Source: Halictus rubicundus
Lineage: Eukaryota > Arthropoda > Insecta > Hymenoptera > Halictidae
Reading direction: 5' to 3'
DNA length: 64,000 nt
Assembly (NCBI RefSeq): GCF_050948215.1
Contig: NW_027488589.1
Span: 248,001 to 312,000, forward strand
Part shown: positions 1 through 13,680 of the stretch, piece after piece
Numbering within the stretch: position 1 is the first letter of the stretch
Layout of the letters: the number at the start of each line of letters is the position of its first letter
Translations under genes and position numbers: made by a program
The notes under the pieces: model-generated
What the model was told of the DNA's origin: nothing
The model's database searches: none
The model's input: only the letters and a program-made list of their open reading frames with translations

Positions 1-3000
1 AAATCCCCTATCCTATCCTCTATCCTATCCTATCCTGTATCCTAACCAATCCTCTATCCTATCCTATCATCTATCATCAATCCTATCCTTTACTGTATCC
101 TATCCAATCCTCTATCCTATCCTATCCTCTATCCTATCCTATCCTATCCTCTATCCTATCCTATCCTATCCTCTATCCTATCCTATCCTCTATCCTATCC
201 TATCCTCTATCCTATCCTATCGTCTATCCTATCCTCTATCCTATCCTATCCTCTATCCTATCCTATCCTCTATCCTATCCTGTCCTCTATCCTATCCTAT
301 CCTCTATCCTATTCTCTATCCTATAATATCCTCTATCCTATCAAATCCCCTATCATATCCTCTATCCTATCCTATCCTGTATAATATCCAATCCTCTATC
401 CTATCCTCTATCCTATCCTATCTTCTGTCCTATTCTACCCTCTATCCTATCAAATCCCCTATCCTATCCTCTATCCTATCCTATCCTCTATCCTATCCTA
501 TCGTCTATCCTATCCTCTATCCTATCCTATCCTCTATCCTATCCTATCCTCTATCCTATCCTATCCTCTATCCTATCCTATCCTCTATCCTATCCTATCC
601 ACTATCCTATCCTATCCTCTATCCTATCAAATCCCCTATCCTATCAAATCCCCTATCCTATCCTCTATCCTATCCTATCCTCTATCCTATCCTATCCTCT
701 ATCCTATCCTATCCTCTATCCTATCCTATCGTCTATCCTATCCCCTATCCTATCCTATGCTCTATCCTATCCTATCCCCTATCATATCCTATCCTCTATC
801 CTATCCTATTCTCTATCCTATCCTATCCTCTATCCTATCCTCTATCCTATCCTCTATCCTATCCTCTATCCTATCCTATCCTCTATTCTATCCTATCGTC
901 TATCCTATCCTCTATACTATCCTATCCTCTGTCCTATCCTATCCTCTATCCTATCCTATCCTATCCTCTATCCTATCCTATCTTCTATCCTATCCTATCC
1001 TCTATCCTACCATATCCTCTATCCTATAATATCCTCTATCCTATCCTATCCTCTATTCTATCCTATCGTCTATCCTATCCTCTATCCTATCCTATCCTCT
1101 ATCCTATCCTATCGTCTATCGTATCCTCTATCCTATCCTATCCTCTATCCTATCCTATCCTCTATCCTATCCTATCCTCTATCCTATCCTATCCTCTATC
1201 CTATCCTATCCTCTATCCTATCCTATCCTCTATCCTATCCTGTATCCTATCAAATCCCCTATCCTATCCTCTATCCTATCCTATCGTCTATCCTATCCTA
1301 TCCTCTATCCAATCCTATCGTCTATCCTATCGTCTATCCTATCCTATACTCTATCCTATCCTATCCTCTATCCTATCCTATCCTCTATCCTATCCCATCT
1401 TCTATCCTATCCTATCCTCTATCCTATCAAATCCCCTATCCTATCCTCTATCCTATCCTATCCTGTATCCTAACCAATCCTCTATCCAATCCTATCATCT
1501 ATCATCAATCCTATCCTTTACTGTATCCTATCCAATCCTCTATCCTATCCTATCCTCTATCCTATCCTATCCTATCCTCTATCCTATCCTATCCTATCCT
1601 CTATCCTATCCTATCCTCTATCCTATCCTATCCTCTATCCTATCCTATCCTCTATCCTATCCTATCCTCTATCCTATCCTATCCTCTATCCTATCCTATC
1701 CTCTATCCTATCCTCTATCCTATCCTATCCTCTATCCTATCCTATCCTCTATCCTATCCTATCCTCTATCCTATCCTATCCTCTATCCTATCCTATCATC
1801 TATCATCAATCCTATCATTTCCTGTATCCTATCCAATCCTCTATCCTATCAAATCCCCTATCCTATCCTCTATCCTATCCTATCCTGTATAATATCCTAT
1901 CGTCTATCCTATCCTCTATCCTATCCTATCTTCTGTCCTATTCTACCCTCTATCCTATCAAATCCCCTATCCTATCCTCTATCCTATCCTATCCTCTATC
2001 CTATCCTATCGTCTATCCTATCCTCTATCCTATCCTATCCTCTATCCTATCCTATCCTATCCTCTATCCTATCCTATCCTCTATCCTATCCTATCGTCTA
2101 TCGTATCCTCTATCCTATCCTATCCTCTATCCTATCCAATCCTCTATCCTATCCTATCCTCTATTCTATCCTGTCCTGTATCCTATCAAATCCCCTATCC
2201 TATTATCTGTACTATCCTATCCTCTATCCTATCCTATCGTCTATCCTATCGTCTATCCTATCCTCTATCCTATCCTATCCTCTATCCTATCCTATCCTCT
2301 ATCCTATCCTATCTTCTATCCTATCCTATCTTCTATCCCATCCTATCCTCTATCCTATCAAATCCCCTATCCTATCCTCTATCCTATCCTATCCTCTATC
2401 CTATCATATCCTCTATCCTATAATATCCTCTATCCTATCCTATCCTCTATCCAATCCTCTACCCTATCCTATCCTCTATCCTATCCTATCCTCTATCCTA
2501 TCCTATCCTCTATCCTATCCTATCCTCTATCCTATCCTATCCTCTATCCTATCCTATCCTCTATCCTATCCTATCCTCTATCCTATCCTATCCTCTATCC
2601 TATCCTATCCTCTATTCAATCCTATACTCTATCCTACTCTCTATCCTATCCTATCCTCTATCCTATACTCTATCGTATCCTATCCTCTATCGAATCCAGC
2701 CTCTATCCTATAATATCCCATATAATATCCAATCCTCTATCCTATCCTCTATCCTATCCGCTATCCTATCCTATCCTCTATCCTATCCTATCCTCTATCC
2801 TATCCTATCCTCTATCCTATCCTATCCTCTATCCTATCCTATCTTCTATCCTATCCTAGCCTCTATCCTATCAAATCCCCTATCCTATCCTCTATCCTAT
2901 CCTATCCTGTATCCTATCCAATCCTCTATCCTATCCTATCATCTATCATCAATCCTATCCTTTACTGTATCCTATCCAATCCTCTATCCTATCCTATCCT

Positions 3001-3829
3001 CTATCCTATCCTATCCTATCCTCTATTCTATCCTATCTTTTATCCTATCCTATCCTCTATCCTATCAAATCCCCTATCCTATCCTCTATCCTATCCTATC
3101 GTCTATCCTATCCTCTATCCTATCCTATCCTCTATCCTCTATCCTATCCTATCCTATCCTCTATCCTATCCTATCCTCTATCCTATCCTATCGTCTATCC
3201 TATCCTCTATCCTATCCTATCCTCTATCCTATCCTATCCTCTATCCTATCCTATCTTCTATCCTATCCTATCCTCTATCCTATCAAATCCCCTATCCTAT
3301 CCTCTATCCTATCCTATCCTCTATCCTATCCTATCCCCTATCGTATCCTGTTCTCTATCCTATCCAATCCCCTATCCTATCCTCTATCCTATCCTACCGC
3401 CTAAGATATCGTATCCTCTATCCTATCCTATCCTCTATCATATCCTATCCTCTATCCTATCCTCTATCCTCTATCCTATCCTATCGTCTATCCTATCGTC
3501 TATCCTATCCTCTATCCTATCCTATCCTCTATCCTATCCTATCCTCTATCCTATCCTATCATCTATCCTATCCTATCCTCTATCCTATCCTATCCTCTAT
3601 CCTATCCTATCCTCTATCCAATCCTCTATCCTATCCTCTATCCTATCCTATCTTCTGTCCTATTCTACCCTCTATCCTATCAAATCCCCTATCCTATCCT
3701 CTATCCTATCCTATCCTCTATCCTATCCTATCCTCTATCCTATCCTATCTTCTATCCTATCCTATCCTCTATCCTATCAAATCCCCTATCCTATCCTCTA
3801 TCCTATCCTATCCTCTATCCTATCCTATC

Positions 3830-6800
3830 CCCTATCGTATCCTGTTCTCTATCCTATCCAATCCCCTATCCTATCCTCTATCCTATCCTCTATCCTATTC
3901 TCTATCCTATCCTATCCTATCCTCTATCCTATCCTATCCTCTATCCTATGCTCTATCGTATCCTATCCTCTATCGTATCCTATCCTCTATCCTATAATAT
4001 CCCATATAATATCCAATCCTCTATCCTATCCTCTATCCTATCCTCTATCCTATCCTTTCCTCTATCCTATACTATCCTCTATTCTATCCTATCTTCAATC
4101 CTATCCTATCCTCTATCCTATTGTCTATCCTATCCTATCCTCTATCCTATTCTCTATCCTATCCTATCCTCTATCCTATCCTATCCTCTATCCTATCCTA
4201 TCGTCTATCCTATCCTCTATCCTATCCTATCCTCTATCCTATCCTGTCGTCTATCCTATCCTCTATCCTATCCTATCCTCTATCCTATCCTATCCTCTAT
4301 CCTATCCTATCCTCTATCCTATCCCATCTTCTATCCTATCCTATCCTCTATCCTATCAAATCCCCTATCCTATCCTCTGTCCTATCCTATCCTCTATCCT
4401 ATCCTATCCTCTATCCTATCAAATCCCCTATCCTATCAAATCCCCTATCCTATCCTCTATCCTATCCTATCCTCTATCCTATCCTATCCTCTATCCTATC
4501 CTATCCTCTATCCTATCCTATCGTCTATCCTATCCTCTATCCTATCCTATGCTCTATCCTATCCTATCCCCTATCATATCCTATCCTCTATCCTATCCTA
4601 TTCTCTATCCTATCCTATCCTCTATCCTATCCTCTATCCTATCCTCTATCCTTTCCTCTATCCTATCCTCTATCCTATCCTATCCTCTATTCTATCCTAT
4701 CGTCTATCCTATCCTCTATCCTATCCTATCCTCTGTCCTATCCTATCCCCTATCCTATCCTATCCTATCCTCTATCCTATCCTATCTTCTATCCTATCCT
4801 ATCCTCTATCCTATCATATCCTCTATCCTATAATATCCTCTATCCTATCCTATCCTCTATTCTATCCTATCGTCTATCCTATCCTCTATCCTATCCTCTA
4901 TCCTATCCTATCCTCTATTCTATCCTCTATCCTATCCTATCCTCTATCCTATCCTATCCTCTATCCTATCCTGTATCCTATCAAATCCCCTATCCTATCC
5001 TCTATCCTATCCTATCGTCTATCCTATCCTATCCTCTATCCTATCCTATCGTCTATCCTATCGTCTATCCTATCCTATCCTCTATCCTATCCTATCCTCT
5101 ATCCTATCCTATCCTCTATCCTATCCTATCTTCTATCCTATCCTATCCTCTATCCTATCAAATCCCCTATCCTATCCTCTATCCTATCCTTTCCTGTATC
5201 CTATCCAATCCTCTATCCTATCCTATCCTCTATCCTATCCTATCCTATCCTCTATCCTATCCTATCCTCTATCCTATCCTATCCTCTATCATATCCTTTC
5301 CGCTATCCTATCCTATCCTCTATCCTATCCTATCCTCTATCCTATCCTATCGTCTATCCTATCCTCTATCCTATCCTATCCTCTATCCTATCCTATCCTC
5401 TATCCTATCCTATCCTCTATCCTATCCTATCCTCTATCCTATCCTATCCTCTATCATATCCTATCATCTATCATCAATCCTATCCTTTCCTGTATCCTAT
5501 CCAATCCTCTATCCTATCCTATCCTCTATCCTATCCTGTCCTCTATCCTATCCTATCCTCTATCCTATTCTCTATCCTATAATATCCTCTATCCTATCAA
5601 ATCCCCTATCATATCCTCTATCCTATCCTATCCTGTATCCTATCCAATCCTCTATCCTATCCTATCATCTATCATCAATCCTATCCTTTCCTGTATCCTA
5701 TCCAATCCTCTATCCGATCAAATCCCCTATCCTATCCTCTATCCTATCCTATCCTCTATACTATACTATCCTCTATCCTATCCTATCCTCTATCCTATCC
5801 TATCGTCTATCCTATCCTCTATCCTATCCTATCCTCTATCCTATCCTATCCTCTATTCTATCCTATCTTTTATCCTATCCTATCCTCTATCCTATCAAAT
5901 CCCCTATCCTATCCTCTATCCTATCCTATCCTGTATCCTATCCAATCCTCTATCCTATCCTATCATCTATCCTCTAACCTATCCAATCCTCGATCCTAGC
6001 CTATCCTCTATCCTATCATATCCTCTATCCTATAACATCCTCTATCCTATCCTATCCTCTATCCAATCCTATCCTCTATCCTATCAAATCCCCTATCCTA
6101 TCAAATCCCCTATCCTATCCTCTATCCTATCCTATCGTCTATCCTATCCTATCGTCTATCCTATTCTCTATCCTATCCTATTCTCTATCCTATCCTCTAT
6201 CCTATCCTCTATCCTATCCTCTATCCTATCCTCTATCCTATCCTATCCTCTATTCTATCCTATCGTCTATCCTATCCTCTATCCTATCCTATCCTCTATC
6301 CTATCAAATCCCCTATCCTATCAAATCCCCTATCCTATCCTCTATCCTATCAAATCCCCTATCCTATCATCTATCATATCCTATCCTCTATCCTATCCTA
6401 TCCTCTATCCTATCCTATCGTCTATCCTATCCTCTATCCTATCCTATGCTCTATCCTATCCTATCCCCTATCATATCCTATCCTCTATCCTATCCTATTC
6501 TCTATCCTATCCTATCCTCTATCCTATCCTCTATCCTATCCTCTATCCTATCCTCTATCCTATCCTCTATCCTATCCTATCCTCTATTCTATCCTATCGT
6601 CTATCCTATCCTCTATCCTATCCTATCCTCTGTCCTATCCTATCCTCTATCCTATCCTATCCTATCTTCTATCCTATCCTATCTTCTGTCCTATTCTACC
6701 CTCTATCCTATCAAATCCCCTATCCTATCCTATCTTCTGTCCTATTCTACCCTCTATCCTATCAAATCCCCTATCCTATCCTATCTTCTGTCCTATTCTA

Positions 6801-7200
6801 CCCTCTATCCTATCAAATCCCCTATCCTATCCTCTATCCTATCCTATCGTCTATCCTATCCTCTATCCTATCCTATCCTCTATCCTATCCTATCCTCTAT
6901 CCTATCCTATCCTCTATCCTATCCTATCCTCTATCCTATCCTATCGTCTATCCTATCCTCTATCCTATCCTATCCTCTATCCTATCCAATCCTCTATCCT
7001 ATCCTATCCTCTATTCTATCCTGTCCTGTATCCTATCAAATCCCCCATCCTATCCTCTGTACTATCCTATCCTCTATCCTATCCTATCGTCTATCCTATC
7101 GTCTATCCTATCCTCTATCCTATCCTATCCTCTATCCTATCCTATCCTCTATCCTATCCTATCCTCTATCCTATCCTATCTTCTATACTATCCTATCCTC
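3830..7200. repeat. Higher-order satellite segment, copy 1 of a ~3.4-kb duplication
   Basis: The order of variant monomers here is repeated almost exactly at about 10,335-13,680. Matching landmarks are ATGCTCTATCGTATCC at 3948 and 10453, TTGTCTATCCTATCC at 4121 and 10626 (both offset 6505), CGATCCTAGCC at about 5991 and 12520 (offset 6529), and the CCCCTATCATATCC landmark at 6446 and 12987 (offset 6541). The slow drift in offset reflects gains or losses of one or two monomers. Boundaries are approximate because they were placed by eye from variant monomers. Confidence 0.8.
6681..6833. repeat. 51-bp sub-repeat in three tandem copies
   Basis: A 51-bp block equal to three 17-bp monomers, containing ATCTTCTGTCC, TATTCTACCC and CAAATCCCC in that order, is repeated three times in a row starting at about 6681, 6732 and 6783. 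The paralogous places near 9,352, 13,222, 16,190, 19,612, 20,730, 24,000, 30,430 and 61,812 carry two copies. Copy number of this sub-repeat therefore varies among otherwise similar higher-order units, as unequal exchange or slippage would produce. Confidence 0.8.
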
Positions 7201-10200
7201 TATCCTATCAAATCCCCTATCCTATCCTCTATCCTATCCTATCCTCTATCCTATCCTATCCCCTATCGTATCCTGTTCTCTATCCTATCCAATCCCCTAT
7301 CCTATCCTCTATCCTATCCTCTATCCTATTCTCTATCCTATCCTATCCTATCCTCTATCCTATCCTATCCTCTATCCTATGCTCTATCGTATCCTATCCT
7401 CTATCGTATCCTATCCTCTATCCTATAATATCCCATATAATATCCAATCCTCTATCCTATCCTCTATCCTATCCTCTATCCTATCCTTTCCTCTATCCTA
7501 TACTATCCTCTATTCTATCCTATCTTCAATCCTATCCTATCCTCTATCCTATTGTCTATCCTATCCTATCCTCTATCCTATTCTCTATCCTATCCTATCC
7601 TCTATCCTATCCTATCCTCTATCCTATCCTATCCTCTATCCTATCCTATCGTCTATCCTATCCTCTATCCTATCCTATCCTCTATCCTATCCTGTCGTCT
7701 ATCCTATCCTCTATCCTATCCTATCCTCTATCCTATCCTATCCTCTATCCTATCCTATCCTCTATCCTATCCCATCTTCTATCCTATCCTATCCTCTATC
7801 CTATCAAATCCCCTATCCTATCCTCTGTCCTATCCTATCCTCTATCCTATCCTATCCTCTATCCTATCAAATCCCCTATCCGATCAAATCCCCTATCCTA
7901 TCCTCTATCCTATCCTATCCTCTATCCTATCCTATCCTCTATCCTATCCTATCCTCTATCCTATCCTATCGTCTATCCTATCCTCTATCCTATCCTATGC
8001 TCTATCCTATCCTATCCCCTATCATATCCTATCCTCTATCCTATCCTATTCTCTATCCTATCCTATCCTCTATCCTATCCTCTATCCTATCCTCTATCCT
8101 TTCCTCTATCCTATCCTCTATCCTATCCTATCCTCTATTCTATCCTATCGTCTATCCTATCCTCTATCCTATCCTATCCTCTGTCCTATCCTATCCTCTA
8201 TCCTATCCTATCCTATCCTCTATCCTATCCTATCTTCTATCCTATCCTATCCTCTATCCTATCATATCCTCTATCCTATAATATCCTCTATCCTATCCTA
8301 TCCTCTATTCTATCCTATCGTCTATCCTATCCTCTATCCTATCCTCTATCCTATCCTCTATCCTATCCTCTATCCTATCCTATCCTCTATTCTATCCTCT
8401 ATCCTATCCTATCCTCTATCCTATCCTATCCTCTATCCTATCCTGTATCCTATCAAATCCCCTATCCTATCCTCTATCCTATCCTATCGTCTATCCTATC
8501 CTATCCTCTATCCTATCCTATCGTCTATCCTATCGTCTATCCTATCCTATCCTCTATCCTATCCTATCCTCTATCCTATCCTATCCTCTATCCTATCCTA
8601 TCTTCTATCCTATCCTATCCTCTATCCTATCAAATCCCCTATCCTATCCTCTATCCTATCCTTTCCTGTATCCTATCCAATCCTCTATCCTATCCTATCC
8701 TCTATCCTATCCTATCCTATCCTCTATCCTATCCTATCCTCTATCCTATCCTATCCTCTATCATATCCTTTCCTCTATCCTATCCTATCCTCTATCCTAT
8801 CCTATCGTCTATCCTATCCTATCGTCTATCCTATTCTCTATCCTATCCTATTCTCTATCCTATCCTCTATCCTATCCTCTATCCTATCCTCTATCCTATC
8901 CTCTATCCTATCCTATCCTCTATTCTATCCTATCGTCTATCCTATCCTCTATCCTATCCTATCCTCTATCCTATCAAATCCCCTATCCTATCAAATCCCC
9001 TATCCTATCCTCTATCCTATCAAATCCCCTATCCTATCATCTATCATATCCTATCCTCTATCCTATCCTATCCTCTATCCTATCCTATCGTCTATCCTAT
9101 CCTCTATCCTATCCTATGCTCTATCCTATCCTATCCCCTATCATATCCTATCCTCTATCCTATCCTATTCTCTATCCTATCCTATCCTCTATCCTATCCT
9201 CTATCCTATCCTCTATCCTATCCTCTATCCTATCCTCTATCCTATCCTATCCTCTATTCTATCCTATCGTCTATCCTATCCTCTATCCTATCCTATCCTC
9301 TGTCCTATCCTATCCTCTATCCTATCCTATCCTATCTTCTATCCTATCCTATCTTCTGTCCTATTCTACCCTCTATCCTATCAAATCCCCTATCCTATCC
9401 TATCTTCTGTCCTATTCTACCCTCTATCCTATCAAATCCCCTATCCTATCCTCTATCCTATCCTATCGTCTATCCTATCCTCTATCCTATCCTATCCTCT
9501 ATCCTATCCTATCCTCTATCCTATCCTATCCTCTATCCTATCCTATCCTCTATCCTATCCTATCCTCTATCCTATCCTATCGTCTATCCTATCCTCTATC
9601 CTATCCTATCCTCTATCCTATCCAATCCTCTATCCTATCCTATCCTCTATTCTATCCTGTCCTGTATCCTATCAAATCCCCCATCCTATCCTCTGTACTA
9701 TCCTATCCTCTATCCTATCCTATCGTCTATCCTATCGTCTATCCTATCCTCTATCCTATCCTATCCTCTATCCTATCCTATCCTCTATCCTATCCTATCC
9801 TCTATCCTATCCTATCCTCTATTCTATCCTATCGTCTATCCTATCCTCTATCCTATCCTCTATCCTATCCTCTATCCTATCCTCTATCCTATCCTATCCT
9901 CTATTCTATCCTCTATCCTATCCTATCCTCTATCCTATCCTATCCTCTATCCTATCCTGTATCCTATCAAATCCCCTATCCTATCCTCTATCCTATCCTA
10001 TCCTCTATCCTATCCTATCGTCTATCCTATCCTCTATCCTATCCTATCCTCTATCCTATCCAATCCTCTATCCTATCCTATCCTCTATTCTATCCTGTCC
10101 TGTATCCTATCAAATCCCCCATCCTATCCTCTGTACTATCCTATCCTCTATCCTATCCTATCGTCTATCCTATCGTCTATCCTATCCTCTATCCTATCCT

Positions 10201-10334
10201 ATCCTCTATCCTATCCTATCCTCTATCCTATCCTATCCTCTATCCTATCCTATCTTCTATACTATCCTATCCTCTATCCTATCAAATCCCCTATCCTATC
10301 CTCTATCCTATCCTATCCTCTATCCTATCCTATC

Positions 10335-13300
10335 CCCTATCGTATCCTGTTCTCTATCCTATCCAATCCCCTATCCTATCCTCTATCCTATCCTCTATCC
10401 TATTCTCTATCCTATCCTATCCTATCCTCTATCCTATCCTATCCTCTATCCTATGCTCTATCGTATCCTATCCTCTATCGTATCCTATCCTCTATCCTAT
10501 AATATCCCATATAATATCCAATCCTCTATCCTATCCTCTATCCTATCCTCTATCCTATCCTTTCCTCTATCCTATACTATCCTCTATTCTATCCTATCTT
10601 CAATCCTATCCTATCCTCTATCCTATTGTCTATCCTATCCTATCCTCTATCCTATTCTCTATCCTATCCTATCCTCTATCCTATCCTATCCTCTATCCTA
10701 TCCTATCGTCTATCCTATCCTCTATCCTATCCTATCCTCTATCCTATCCTGTCGTCTATCCTATCCTCTATCCTATCCTATCCTCTATCCTATCCTATCC
10801 TCTATCCTATCCTATCCTCTATCCTATCCCATCTTCTATCCTATCCTATCCTCTATCCTATCAAATCCCCTATCCTATCCTCTGTCCTATCCTATCCTCT
10901 ATCCTATCCTATCCTCTATCCTATCAAATCCCCTATCCTATCAAATCCCCTATCCTATCCTCTATCCTATCCTATTATCTATCCTATCCTATCCTCTATC
11001 CTATCCTATCCTCTATCCTATCCTATCGTCTATCCTATCCTCTATCCTATCCTATGCTCTATCCTATCCTATCCCCTATCATATCCTATCCTCTATCCTA
11101 TCCTATTCTCTATCCTATCCTATCCTCTATCCTATCCTCTATCCTATCCTCTATCCTTTCCTCTATCCTATCCTCTATCCTATCCTATCCTCTATTCTAT
11201 CCTATCGTCTATCCTATCCTCTATCCTATCCTATCCTCTGTCCTATCCTATCCTCTATCCTATCCTATCCTATCCTCTATCCTATCCTATCTTCTATCCT
11301 ATCCTATCCTCTATCCTATCATATCCTCTATCCTATAATATCCTCTATCCTATCCTATCCTCTATTCTATCCTATCGTCTATCCTATCCTCTATCCTATC
11401 CTCTATCCTATCCTCTATCCTATCCTCTATCCTATCCTATCCTCTATTCTATCCTCTATCCTATCCTATCCTCTATCCTATCCTATCCTCTATCCTATCC
11501 TGTATCCTATCAAATCCCCTATCCTATCCTCTATCCTATCCTATCGTCTATCCTATCCTATCCTCTATCCTATCCTATCGTCTATCCTATCGTCTATCCT
11601 ATCCTATCCTCTATCCTATCCTATCCTCTATCCTATCCTATCCTCTATCTTATCCTATCTTCTATCCTATCCTATCCTCTATCCTATCAAATCCCCTATC
11701 CTATCCTCTATCCTATCCTTTCCTGTATCCTATCCAATCCTCTATCCTATCCTATCCTCTATCCTATCCTATCCTATCCTCTATCCTATCCTATCCTCTA
11801 TCCTATCCTATCCTCTATCATATCCTTTCCTCTATCCTATCCTATCCTCTATCCTATCCTATCCTCTATCCTATCCTATCGTCTATCCTATCCTCTATCC
11901 TATCCTATCCTCTATCCTATCCTATCCTCTATCCTATCCTATCCTCTATCCTATCCTATCCTCTATCCTATCCTATCCTCTATCATATCCTATCATCTAT
12001 CATCAATCCTATCCTTTCCTGTATCCTATCCAATCCTCTATCCTATCCTATCCTCTATCCTATCCTGTCCTCTATCCTATCCTATCCTCTATCCTATTCT
12101 CTATCCTATAATATCCTCTATCCTATCAAATCCCCTATCATATCCTCTATCCTATCCTATCCTGTATCCTATCCAATCCTCTATCCTATCCTATCATCTA
12201 TCATCAATCCTATCCTTTCCTGTATCCTATCCAATCCTCTATCCGATCAAATCCCCTATCCTATCCTCTATCCTATCCTATCCTCTATACTATCCTATCC
12301 TCTATCCTATCCTATCCTCTATCCTATCCTATCGTCTATCCTATCCTCTATCCTATCCTATCCTCTATCCTATCCTATCCTCTATTCTATCCTATCTTTT
12401 ATCCTATCCTATCCTCTATCCTATCAAATCCCCTATCCTATCCTCTATCCTATCCTATCCTGTATCCTATCCAATCCTCTATCCTATCCTATCATCTATC
12501 CTCTAACCTATCCAATCCTCGATCCTAGCCTATCCTCTATCCTATCATATCCTCTATCCTATAACATCCTCTATCCTATCCTATCCTCTATCCAATCCTA
12601 TCCTCTATCCTATCAAATCCCCTATCCTATCAAATCCCCTATCCTATCCTCTATCCTATCCTATCGTCTATCCTATCCTATCGTCTATCCTATTCTCTAT
12701 CCTATCCTATTCTCTATCCTATCCTCTATCCTATCCTCTATCCTATCCTCTATCCTATCCTCTATCCTATCCTCTATCCTATCCTATCCTCTATTCTATC
12801 CTATCGTCTATCCTATCCTCTATCCTATCCTATCCTCTATCCTATCAAATCCCCTATCCTATCAAATCCCCTATCCTATCCTCTATCCTATCAAATCCCC
12901 TATCCTATCATCTATCATATCCTATCCTCTATCCTATCCTATCCTCTATCCTATCCTATCGTCTATCCTATCCTCTATCCTATCCTATGCTCTATCCTAT
13001 CCTATCCCCTATCATATCCTATCCTCTATCCTATCCTATTCTCTATCCTATCCTATCCTCTATCCTATCCTCTATCCTATCCTCTATCCTATCCTCTATC
13101 CTATCCTCTATCCTATCCTATCCTCTATTCTATCCTATCGTCTATCCTATCCTCTATCCTATCCTATCCTCTGTCCTATCCTATCCTCTATCCTATCCTA
13201 TCCTATCTTCTATCCTATCCTATCTTCTGTCCTATTCTACCCTCTATCCTATCAAATCCCCTATCCTATCCTATCTTCTGTCCTATTCTACCCTCTATCC

Positions 13301-13680
13301 TATCAAATCCCCTATCCTATCCTCTATCCTATCCTATCGTCTATCCTATCCTCTATCCTATCCTATCCTCTATCCTATCCTATCCTCTATCCTATCCTAT
13401 CCTCTATCCTATCCTATCCTCTATCCTATCCTATCGTCTATCCTATCCTCTATCCTATCCTATCCTCTATCCTATCCAATCCTCTATCCTATCCTATCCT
13501 GTATTCTATCCTGTCCTGTATCCTATCAAATCCCCTATCCTATCCTCTGTACTATCCTATCCTCTATCCTATCCTATCGTCTATCCTATCGTCTATCCTA
13601 TCCTCTATCCTATCCTATCCTCTATCCTATCCTATCCTCTATCCTATCCTATCTTCTATACTATCCTATCCTCTATCCTA
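10335..13680. repeat. Higher-order satellite segment, copy 2 of a ~3.4-kb duplication
   Basis: This is the partner of the segment at about 3,830-7,200, with the same order of landmarks at an offset of 6.50-6.54 kb. It differs by small indels: for example it has two copies of the 51-bp sub-repeat where the first has three, and one more CCTCTAT-type monomer between the CGATCCTAGCC and CCCCTATCATATCC landmarks. The limits are approximate. Confidence 0.8.
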
